This document shows positions 1 through 6,733 of a stretch of 6,733 nt of DNA, piece by piece (position 1 is the first letter of the stretch; every line of letters begins with the position of its first letter). The notes below the pieces were generated by a model. That model saw only the letters and a list, made by a program, of their open reading frames with translations, was not told the origin of the DNA and did not search any database. The stretch is from NCBI GenBank assembly GCA_008501565.1, contig QQUL01000351.1, positions 1-6,733 of the forward strand, in the 5' to 3' direction. Both the position numbers and the translations under genes were made by a program. The stretch comes from Armatimonadota bacterium (GTDB lineage: Bacteria; Actinomycetota; Acidimicrobiia; Spongiisociales; UBA5794).

Positions 1-3
1 AGG

Positions 4-3000
4 ATGGCAACGCCCAAGTATCCGGGGATTCGGGTCACCACCAACGTCCAGCAGCTCGTCTCTTATCACACCGAAGCTGACATCCCCCAGGCCGGTGTGG
101 TCTACCCGATCACACCGTCGACGGAGATGGGTGAGAACTACCAACTGTCATTCGCTGAGGGCGTCCTCGATGTCTTCGGGAACGCAAAGATCGCCATCGA
201 GGCCGAGGGTGAGCATGCTGCCCAGGGAGGGGCGATCGCCTATTCGGTGACCGGTCACCGGACGGTCAACTTCACCTCCGGCCAAGGCGTCGTCTACGGG
301 CTCGAGCAGTACTACCACGCACCAGGGAAGCTCTCGACCATGGTGGTCGAGATCGCGGCGCGGGCACTGACCAAGCATGCACTGAACGTGCACTGCGGAC
401 ATGACGATGTGTATGCCGCCATGGACACCGGATGGATCATGCTGTTCGCAAAGGACGCACAGCAGGCTGCAGATCAGGCGGTGATCCTGCGCAAGGTCAC
501 CGAACTCTCCTTGAACCCCGGGATGAACATCCAGGACGGCTTCCTCACTTCCCACCTCGAACGCACCTTTTACAAGCACGAGGCAGATCTGTTGCGTGAA
601 TACCTCGGGGCTCACGACGACATCATCGAGACGCCGACCGAGGCTCAGCGCGAGCTGTTCGGCCCTACACGGCGCCGTGTCCCGATGATGATGGATCTCA
701 CGAACCCGATGCTCCTCGGCCCGGTTCAGAACCAGGAGCACTACATGAACGGTGTGGTTGCTCGCAGGAACAACTTCTCCGAGGACATCCTTCCGTTCCT
801 CGATGCGGCGTATCGGGAATGGGAGGAACTGACCGGCCGTCACTACGGGTTCGTCACCGAATACAAGACCGAGGACGCCGAAACAGTGTTTGTTTCGCTC
901 GGCTCGGCAGCGGAGAACATCGAAGCCACGGTTGACTATCTGCGTGCCGAAGACAACGCCAGTGTCGGCTCTGTCCACATCAACGTGCTCAGACCCTTCC
1001 CCGAAGCGGCGATCGTCAAGGCACTTGCCGGGAAGCGAAGAGTGATCATTCTCGAACGTGCCGACGATGGCATGTCTGGCGACAACCAGCTGACGAGGGA
1101 GATCCGATCATCGTTGAACAAGGCACTTGAGGTTGGTTTCATCGGGTTCGATTCCCACATTGAGGGGCTCACCGACAAGAACACTCCGCTGATCCTCTCG
1201 GCCTCCTACGGTCTCGGGTCGAGAGACTTCCGGCCAGAAGCGATCATCGGGGCCTACGAGTACGCGGTGGGTCTTCGCGCACGGCAAGATGGACGGACCG
1301 TTGATGACGGCGAAACGTACTTCACGCTCGGCATCGACCATCCGTATGCGGTGAAGGGAGACCGAACCCCGTCGCTGCTCCCCGAAGGTGCCATTGCGGT
1401 TCGGTTCCACTCCATCGGTGGATGGGGGATGATCACGACGGGCAAGAACCTCTCGGAAGTCATCGGCGCGATTGGTGACGATCTGCTCGAACATCAAACC
1501 GAGACCGACGAGTTCGGTCGACTCGAAGAGGTGATACACGTTTCGGCGAACCCGAAGTACGGGTCGGAGAAGAAGGGCGCACCAACGTCCTACTTCCTCG
1601 TTGCAGCCCCGAAACGGATTCACCCCAACTGCGACCTCCACCATGTCGATGTGGTGCTGTGCTGCGACCCGAAGATCTTCACGCACACCAATCCACTCGT
1701 CGGGCTCAATGAGGGCGGAACGTTCGTCTGGGAATCCGAGGAGGATCCCGAAACCGTGTGGGAACGCATCCCTCCCAAGTACCGGCAAGAGATCATCGAC
1801 AAGAAGATCAGGATCGTGACCCTTGCCGGGTTCCGGATCGCACGCGAGGCAACCAACCGCCCCGACCTCCAGCTGCGAATGCAGGGCAACGCGTTCCTCG
1901 GTGCGTTCTTCGCCGTGTCAGGGATCCTCGAGGAGTACGGCGTATCGGATGCACGGTTCCGCGAGCTCGTACACAACCAGTACAAGAAGAAGTTCGGACG
2001 CCTCGGCGATGCGGTCGTCGAATCGAACATGACCGTCATGACCGCCGGATTCGACGAAGTCCGCGACGTGCCGTACGGAGACGTCGGCGCTGCCGACCGC
2101 TCCTCGATGCGTTTGTCCGCCCTCACCGCCTGCGGATCATGCAGCGTTGACATCCCCGCTGCAGAGCAACCCGCCGAGCAGGTCACCCGAATACCGCTCA
2201 CCCTTGCATCCACGTTCAACAAGGAATTCAAGGCGGGACTCGGTTACAACCAGCCCGCGACGCCCCTGGCGTCCGTTTCGATGATGGCGGCAGGGACCGG
2301 CCGGACCGCAAGCAAGTATGTGGCGCGTCGCGAGACGCCTCTGTGGATCGCGGAGAACTGCACAGCGTGCATGGACTGCATCACGGCCTGTCCGGACACG
2401 GCACTGCCGAACGTTGCACAGGACTTCGATGTCGTTCTTGGAACCGCTGCCCGCGCCTACATCCTCGATCTTGACGAACGGGCGAAGATGGTTGAGGCGC
2501 TTCCCGATCTCGAGGCTGCCATCCGCGCCGAGCTGCTTGACGTGGCCAAGGCGAAGGATCTCGTTCCGTTCGTCGACATTCTGCGCAAGCATGTGGCGGC
2601 GATCGAAACCGTTGGTGAGGTCGCCAAGGAAGAGTTCATGGAGCTCTTCGAACGAGTCCCGTTCGCCTACACCAAGACGTCGCACCTGTTCCGATCTCTC
2701 GAGCGTTCAGAGCCAGGATCGGGCGGCTTGTTTGCGATCATGGTGTCGGATCTGTGCAAGGGATGTGCCGAGTGCGTCCTCGAATGCCCATGGGAGGCGC
2801 TCGAAATGGCACAGGAGACCCCAACGATCAACGCAGATCACATGTCGGGCATCAACTTCATCGACATGCTTCCTGACACGCCTGCCAAGTACTTGGGACG
2901 CTTCGACCCCGATGACCCCGTGGAGTCTGCGGCAGCCCACCTCAAGAACCATCTCATGGTGAGGTCGAACTACGAGGCGCTCGTGAGCGGAGACGGTGCC

Positions 3001-4653
3001 TGCGCCGGATGTGGTGAAAAGAGCGTGCTCCATGCTGTTGCGTCGCTCACCGAGGCCTACATGCGGCCCCTGTACCACGACAAGGCCGACCGGCTTGATC
3101 GCAAGGCGCTTGATCTCGAGGAACACGGCATGAAGATGCTCGGCGAGGTTCGAGCGCTCGATGTCGAGTCGTACGAACGTCTCAGGATGCTGGTTGCCCA
3201 TTCAATCCTCGGGCTCGGCGGAGAGACGATCGAGGACACGGCGAGCCGTATTGCAGCCCACGGCGAGATCACCGACGAGCAGATCGTCGAAGCCCTCGTC
3301 CTGACGATGCGTCAGGACGCGTTCAACCACCGAGACCTCCAGGCAATCGACGGGACGATCCCCAACGGCATGTCGGTCATGGCAATGGGTGCCCACACGG
3401 GATGCAACACGGTGTACGGATCGACCCCACCGAACAACCCGCATCCGTATCCGTGGATGAACTCGCTGTTCCAGGACGGTGCGACCATCACCTGGCTGCT
3501 CGGTGAGAGCTTCATCGTCGATCATGCGCGGCGGTCGGTGATCCCCGAGCGGCTCGCCGACATCCTGGTGCTCGGCGTCGGGATCTCGGAGGACGACTAC
3601 TTCGAACTCACCCACATGACAGACAACACGATGACCGAGCGAGAGATTCGTGAGCTCCCCAAGGCTTGGGCGATCGGTGGTGACGGCGGCATGGGCGACA
3701 TCGGATATCAGAACGTGTCGAAGGTCGTGCTCCAGAACCGCCCGAACGTGAAGCTCCTCATGCTCGACACGCAGGTGTATTCCAACACGGGTGGCCAGAA
3801 CTCGGACTCCACTCCGATGCCCGGCGGGGGAGACATGAACCAGTTCGGCGAGGCCTCCCAGGGAAAGCTGACCGAAAAGAAGGGCGTCGCGGAGACGTTC
3901 ATCTCCGGTCACGGTTCGGCGTTCGTCGCTCAGGTTTCGTTGGCGAACACGGCCCAGTTCTACAAATCGATCATCGATGCTCTGGACTACCGCGGGACGG
4001 CGTTCATCCAGTCCTACACGACCTGCCAGCCAGAGCACGGTGTGGCTGATGATGTTTCAACCCAGCAGGCCGGGCTGGTCCGGGACTCCCGCGGGATGCC
4101 CCAGTTTGTCCTGGATCCACAGCTTGGTGAAACGTATCAGGAGGCTCTCGACGTCTCAGGGAACCCGAACCGGGACCGGGATTGGGCGCAGATAACGTCG
4201 AAGCTGACCGATCGCACCTTCCAATACACGGTGGCACACTTTGCAGCCACGGAGGCCCGATTCCGACGACATCTCAAACCCGTTGCCTCGACTGAGGGTT
4301 TCGCCCATTTGGACGACATGTTGCTCCTTGTGAACCAGCGAGATGTTGTGGCACGGCGGGTGTTCGATCCGACACATCGCTCCTACGTCCCGGACTTCGG
4401 TGTCTACATCGAGGTTGAGGATGGCGAGGGCAATGTGCGGGCGATGTTGATCAGTCGGAAAATGGTCCTGTTCTGTGTCGAGCGTCGCAAGGCGTGGCGG
4501 ATGCTCCAATCAAACGCAGGTATCACCAACGTCGACTACGAAGCGCAAAAGGTTGCTCTCGCTTCCTTCGACGAGGACGAGGTCCCCTTCGCCGACCGCT
4601 TCACCGAAATCCGGAAACGCTTCGACGCCGCCCTCGTAGTCCCCGAGCTGTAG
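4..4653 (+). CDS. nifJ: Single-chain pyruvate:ferredoxin (flavodoxin) oxidoreductase-type 2-oxoacid oxidoreductase, enlarged form
   Basis: Predicted cytosolic enzyme converting a 2-oxoacid (probably pyruvate) plus CoA to acyl-CoA, CO2 and reduced ferredoxin. Domains in order: pyrimidine-binding domain (about 1-250, YPITPSTEMGE at 34-44), transketolase-C-like domain (about 255-425), gamma domain (about 465-690, GGWG at 472-475), two ferredoxin motifs Cx2Cx2Cx3CP (Cys786/789/792/796 and Cys918/921/924/928), and the thiamine diphosphate domain (about 990-1425, GDGGMGDIG at 1226-1234, VYSNTGGQ at 1258-1265). Proximal-cluster cysteines are Cys1000, Cys1003, Cys1134 and Cys1341. By alignment from memory with D. 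africanus PFOR, Thr37, Glu70, Arg120 and Asn1261 match catalytic Thr31, Glu64, Arg114 and Asn996; Asp1227, Thr1256 and Val1258 match the Mg ligands. The 1549 residues exceed the usual 1170-1230 through inserts and a C-terminal extension. The start fits the family N terminus, but only AGG precedes it in the window, so its ribosome site is unseen. Substrate specificity (pyruvate or another 2-oxoacid) is inferred. Confidence 0.93.
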   Translation: MATPKYPGIRVTTNVQQLVSYHTEADIPQAGVVYPITPSTEMGENYQLSFAEGVLDVFGNAKIAIEAEGEHAAQGGAIAYSVTGHRTVNFTSGQGVVYGLEQYYHAPGKLSTMVVEIAARALTKHALNVHCGHDDVYAAMDTGWIMLFAKDAQQAADQAVILRKVTELSLNPGMNIQDGFLTSHLERTFYKHEADLLREYLGAHDDIIETPTEAQRELFGPTRRRVPMMMDLTNPMLLGPVQNQEHYMNGVVARRNNFSEDILPFLDAAYREWEELTGRHYGFVTEYKTEDAETVFVSLGSAAENIEATVDYLRAEDNASVGSVHINVLRPFPEAAIVKALAGKRRVIILERADDGMSGDNQLTREIRSSLNKALEVGFIGFDSHIEGLTDKNTPLILSASYGLGSRDFRPEAIIGAYEYAVGLRARQDGRTVDDGETYFTLGIDHPYAVKGDRTPSLLPEGAIAVRFHSIGGWGMITTGKNLSEVIGAIGDDLLEHQTETDEFGRLEEVIHVSANPKYGSEKKGAPTSYFLVAAPKRIHPNCDLHHVDVVLCCDPKIFTHTNPLVGLNEGGTFVWESEEDPETVWERIPPKYRQEIIDKKIRIVTLAGFRIAREATNRPDLQLRMQGNAFLGAFFAVSGILEEYGVSDARFRELVHNQYKKKFGRLGDAVVESNMTVMTAGFDEVRDVPYGDVGAADRSSMRLSALTACGSCSVDIPAAEQPAEQVTRIPLTLASTFNKEFKAGLGYNQPATPLASVSMMAAGTGRTASKYVARRETPLWIAENCTACMDCITACPDTALPNVAQDFDVVLGTAARAYILDLDERAKMVEALPDLEAAIRAELLDVAKAKDLVPFVDILRKHVAAIETVGEVAKEEFMELFERVPFAYTKTSHLFRSLERSEPGSGGLFAIMVSDLCKGCAECVLECPWEALEMAQETPTINADHMSGINFIDMLPDTPAKYLGRFDPDDPVESAAAHLKNHLMVRSNYEALVSGDGACAGCGEKSVLHAVASLTEAYMRPLYHDKADRLDRKALDLEEHGMKMLGEVRALDVESYERLRMLVAHSILGLGGETIEDTASRIAAHGEITDEQIVEALVLTMRQDAFNHRDLQAIDGTIPNGMSVMAMGAHTGCNTVYGSTPPNNPHPYPWMNSLFQDGATITWLLGESFIVDHARRSVIPERLADILVLGVGISEDDYFELTHMTDNTMTEREIRELPKAWAIGGDGGMGDIGYQNVSKVVLQNRPNVKLLMLDTQVYSNTGGQNSDSTPMPGGGDMNQFGEASQGKLTEKKGVAETFISGHGSAFVAQVSLANTAQFYKSIIDALDYRGTAFIQSYTTCQPEHGVADDVSTQQAGLVRDSRGMPQFVLDPQLGETYQEALDVSGNPNRDRDWAQITSKLTDRTFQYTVAHFAATEARFRRHLKPVASTEGFAHLDDMLLLVNQRDVVARRVFDPTHRSYVPDFGVYIEVEDGEGNVRAMLISRKMVLFCVERRKAWRMLQSNAGITNVDYEAQKVALASFDEDEVPFADRFTEIRKRFDAALVVPEL

Positions 4654-4676
4654 GCGGAAAACCGAAAGCTGTAGGC
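4646..4676. repeat. 10-bp direct repeat AGCTGTAGGC, two copies 21 bp apart
   Basis: AGCTGTAGGC occurs at 4646-4655, spanning the stop codon of the oxidoreductase gene, and again at 4667-4676 in the gap. The 21-bp period is two helical turns, which would suit a protein binding one face of the DNA. A small local duplication or coincidence is equally possible. No known factor is assigned. Confidence 0.35.
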
Positions 4677-4685
4677 TCTCCATGC

Positions 4686-4691
4686 TATGGT
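4686..4691 (+). promoter_or_regulatory. Possible -10 element (TATGGT) of the helicase promoter
   Basis: TATGGT fits the TAnnnT pattern of sigma-70-type -10 elements and would place transcription start at about 4697-4699, on or next to the ATG at 4699. That would give a leaderless mRNA, common in Actinobacteria, and would explain the lack of a good Shine-Dalgarno sequence. The last base of the hexamer is the first base of the LexA box, a usual arrangement for repression. No convincing -35 element is seen. TAGGCT at 4672-4677 is an alternative -10. Confidence 0.35.
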
Positions 4692-4706
4692 CGAACGTAT
4701 GTTCGA
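4691..4706. promoter_or_regulatory. LexA operator (SOS box) TCGAAC-GTAT-GTTCGA
   Basis: This is a perfect 16-bp inverted repeat with 6-bp arms at 4691-4696 and 4701-4706 and a 4-bp centre. It matches exactly the mycobacterial/actinobacterial LexA consensus TCGAAC-N4-GTTCGA, which contains the Bacillus core GAAC-N4-GTTC. It lies immediately upstream of and across the ATG at 4699 of a DNA-repair-type helicase, which fits its expected role. LexA bound here should block RNA polymerase at the start site until RecA-stimulated LexA cleavage after DNA damage. The match and position are seen; the regulation is inferred from family knowledge. Confidence 0.85.
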
Positions 4707-6733
4707 TACTGTCCGGACCGAAGCCGCATATCTCGAGGGGCTGAACGCTGAGCAGCGGGTAGCGGTCCTGCACGGCGATGGGCCGCTGTTGGTCGTTGCT
4801 GGTGCAGGCACCGGGAAGACAAGGACGTTGGCTGCGCGGGTGGCGAGGCTGATCGATGATGGCGTGCAGCCCGATCGGATTCTGCTGCTCACCTTCACTC
4901 GTCGCGCCTCTTCAGAGATGCTGCGCCGCGTCGGTGGACTCATCGAGGACCGTTCAGCGGGCAACGTCTGGGGAGGAACCTTCCATTCCGTCGCCAATCG
5001 GCTGCTGCGTCGATACGGGAACGCCTGCGGACTGTCGGAGGGTTTCACCGTGATGGATCGCGCCGACAGCGAATCGCTCTTTGGCATCCTGCGCAGCGAG
5101 CACGGCTTCGGCACGACGAAGACACGGTTCCCCCGGAAGGAGACGATCGCGGCGATCTACTCGCGCGTCGTCAGTTCACGGATTCCACTGTCTGAGACAC
5201 TCAAGGCGCGGTTTCCGTGGTGCACCGAACATGCCGAGGACATCGCAACCCTGCTCAAGGCATACACGATCCGGAAACGGGAACAGAACATCATCGACTA
5301 CGACGATCTGATCCTGTACTGGCAGGCGTTGATGGACTCACCGTCGGGGGACACCATTCGGGGCCTTTTCGATCATGTGCTTGTCGACGAGTATCAGGAC
5401 ACGAACCGATCCCAGGCGGACCTTCTGATGTCGCTGTGCGGTTCGGGTGGCAATCTCACGGTGGTGGGTGATGACGCCCAGTCGATCTATTCGTTCCGTG
5501 CGGCCGAGGTGGAGAACATCCTGTCGTTCCCGGACCGATACGACGATTGCACGGTGGTGACGCTGGAGCGCAACTATCGGTCTACTCCCCAAATCCTCGC
5601 TTCGTCCAACGCTGTCATTGCGGCATCCGAGACCGCGTTCGACAAGGTCCTGTGGACCGAGAAACCCAACGGTCCGACACCGGATTTGGTCACCTGTTTC
5701 GATGAGGCGGCCCAGGCGGATTGGGTGTGTGATCGTGTGCTTGCCCTTCGCGAGCACGGCATCGATCTGCGAGATCAGGCGGTTCTGTTCCGCACGGGGC
5801 ATCACAGCGGTGGCCTTGAGATCGAGCTTGCCCGTCGCAACATCCCGTTCGTGAAGTTCGGCGGACTCAAGTTCCTGGAGGCGGCACACGTGAAGGACCT
5901 GATGTCACTTCTGCGCATCCTCGACAACCCGAAAGATGGGCTTGCCTGGAGCAGGGTGCTTCTGATGCTCCCCGGCGTCGGACCCGCCACATCCGTGAAG
6001 ATCATGGATCACCTTGCGGAAGTGGCCGCAGCCGGCGATATCGACATGTTCGAGGCGTTTCTTCGGTACGACCTTCCTGTGTCGAACGAGACGCGAGAGG
6101 TACTCAGTCTGTTGCGTGACGTTCTGTCCGACGCTGCGGGACCACACGGTGACGAGCCGGCCCCATCGGTCCAGATCGATCGGCTCAAGGACTTCTGTGA
6201 TGCGGTGTTCGATCGCTCCTATGACGACGCCGCGGCCCGACTTGGCGACGTCGATCACCTGGCGTCACTCGCAGCGGACTACTCATCGCGGAGCAGGTTT
6301 CTCGCTGAGATCACCCTCGACCCGCCGAACAGCACGAGCGACCTGGCCGACGCTCCCCATCTTGACGACGACTATCTGATTCTGTCGACGATCCACTCGG
6401 CCAAGGGAGGCGAGTGGCGTTCGGTGACCGTGATCCACGCCGCCGACGGGAACATTCCCTCAGACATGGCGCTGTCCGAGCCCGGTGGCGTCGAGGAGGA
6501 GCGAAGACTGCTGTACGTCGCGGTCACGCGGGCCAAGGACCACCTCGCTGTGACCGTGCCGCAACGGTTCTACCACCATCGGTATGGATCGAACGGTGCC
6601 CATTCGTATGCACTCCCGAGTCGGTTTCTCGATCCGGCGATGGAAACGTTTCTGCCGTCTGCCCACGGCACGCTACCAGACGATGCCGTCGTGCCGGGTC
6701 TCCCCGACGGTGCCGATCCGGTCGGTGACGTCC
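4699..6733 (+). CDS. UvrD/Rep/PcrA-type ATP-dependent DNA helicase (superfamily 1A), 3' end beyond window
   Basis: Predicted ATP-driven, 3'-to-5' DNA-unwinding helicase or translocase for DNA repair or replication restart. Visible motifs, numbered from the ATG at 4699: Q motif LNAEQ (15-19), Walker A AGAGTGKT (34-41, Lys40), Ia LTFTRRA (64-70), Ib GTFHSVANR (93-101), Walker B DEYQD (230-234), III GDDAQSIYSFR (257-267), IV LERNYRST (289-296), a 2B-type FGGLKFLEAAHVKD (387-400), a helix-hairpin-helix-like LPGVGP (424-429), V STIHSAKGGEW (563-573) and VI EERRLLYVAVTRAKDHL (600-616, arginine finger Arg611). The frame is open at the right edge after 678 residues, probably close to full length for a short UvrD-like protein. 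There is no AddA-type nuclease domain in the visible part. An in-frame ATG at 4687 adds four residues; 4699 is preferred because the LexA box and possible -10 element fit a leaderless start there. Family assignment is firm; which paralogue it is remains unclear. Confidence 0.93.
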   Translation, partial: MFDTVRTEAAYLEGLNAEQRVAVLHGDGPLLVVAGAGTGKTRTLAARVARLIDDGVQPDRILLLTFTRRASSEMLRRVGGLIEDRSAGNVWGGTFHSVANRLLRRYGNACGLSEGFTVMDRADSESLFGILRSEHGFGTTKTRFPRKETIAAIYSRVVSSRIPLSETLKARFPWCTEHAEDIATLLKAYTIRKREQNIIDYDDLILYWQALMDSPSGDTIRGLFDHVLVDEYQDTNRSQADLLMSLCGSGGNLTVVGDDAQSIYSFRAAEVENILSFPDRYDDCTVVTLERNYRSTPQILASSNAVIAASETAFDKVLWTEKPNGPTPDLVTCFDEAAQADWVCDRVLALREHGIDLRDQAVLFRTGHHSGGLEIELARRNIPFVKFGGLKFLEAAHVKDLMSLLRILDNPKDGLAWSRVLLMLPGVGPATSVKIMDHLAEVAAAGDIDMFEAFLRYDLPVSNETREVLSLLRDVLSDAAGPHGDEPAPSVQIDRLKDFCDAVFDRSYDDAAARLGDVDHLASLAADYSSRSRFLAEITLDPPNSTSDLADAPHLDDDYLILSTIHSAKGGEWRSVTVIHAADGNIPSDMALSEPGGVEEERRLLYVAVTRAKDHLAVTVPQRFYHHRYGSNGAHSYALPSRFLDPAMETFLPSAHGTLPDDAVVPGLPDGADPVGDV

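Noticed and set aside
148..978. Minus-strand open frame of 276 codons opposite the N-terminal part of the oxidoreductase
   Set aside because: It is antisense to the conserved pyrimidine-binding domain, has no family motif and no sign of its own promoter or ribosome site.
2318..2962. Plus-strand open frame of 214 codons in another frame of the oxidoreductase
   Set aside because: The translation is dominated by Arg and Ser, as expected for an out-of-frame reading of a GC-rich gene, and the correct frame carries both ferredoxin motifs here.
3202..4038. Long minus-strand open frame of 278 codons inside the oxidoreductase gene
   Set aside because: It lies wholly opposite the cofactor domain, whose plus-strand frame has unmistakable motifs. 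Its translation is rich in Arg, His, Val and Asp with no recognisable domain, typical of antisense frames in high-GC genes.
4655..4664. Possible hairpin CGG-AAAA-CCG as a terminator
   Set aside because: The stem is only 3 bp and no T run follows.
4687..4698. ATG at 4687 as the helicase start
   Set aside because: It is possible but less favoured: it would place the whole LexA box inside the coding region and has no better ribosome site than 4699. It changes only four residues.
5338..5889. Minus-strand open frame of 183 codons opposite the helicase
   Set aside because: It overlaps helicase motifs II to IV in the opposite strand and shows no recognisable protein features.
1..6733. A novel multigene defence, CRISPR or mobile system
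   Set aside because: Only two genes are present, both of known families. No array of repeats, transposase, integrase, terminal inverted repeats, tRNA or attachment site was seen on either strand.

Overview
The window holds two rightward genes that fill nearly all of it, separated by a 45-base gap. G+C is about 60% by eye (one 60-base line counted gave 62%). The gap carries a perfect copy of the Actinobacteria-type LexA operator. These traits suggest an actinobacterium or a related high-GC lineage with a Gram-positive-type LexA, perhaps an uncultured Acidimicrobiia-like organism. That placement is inference; there is no rRNA or marker gene to test it.

Region 1 (4-4653) encodes a single-chain pyruvate:ferredoxin oxidoreductase-type enzyme of 1549 residues. 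The catalytic thiamine diphosphate site, all cysteines expected for three [4Fe-4S] clusters and the domain order of Desulfovibrio africanus PFOR are recognisable. The chain is about 300 residues longer than that 1232-residue reference. The excess lies in a helical insert between the two ferredoxin motifs, a large insert inside the cofactor domain, smaller additions before the first ferredoxin motif, and a C-terminal extension. It probably oxidises a 2-oxoacid to acyl-CoA, CO2 and reduced ferredoxin, or runs in reverse.

Region 2 (4654-4698) is the short gap. It contains a 10-bp direct repeat, no convincing terminator, a possible -10 element and most of the LexA box. The box at 4691-4706 reads TCGAAC-GTAT-GTTCGA and overlaps the ATG at 4699.

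Region 3 (4699 to the right edge) encodes a UvrD/Rep/PcrA-type superfamily 1A DNA helicase with all the main helicase motifs. It is open at the right edge with 678 residues visible and is probably almost complete.

The two genes share no obvious biochemical pathway: the first is central carbon and redox metabolism, the second DNA repair. The operator suggests the helicase has its own DNA-damage-inducible promoter. I found no mobile element, CRISPR array, RNA gene or unknown multigene system. The most notable points are the exact SOS box placed on the helicase start codon and the unusual enlargement of the oxidoreductase.
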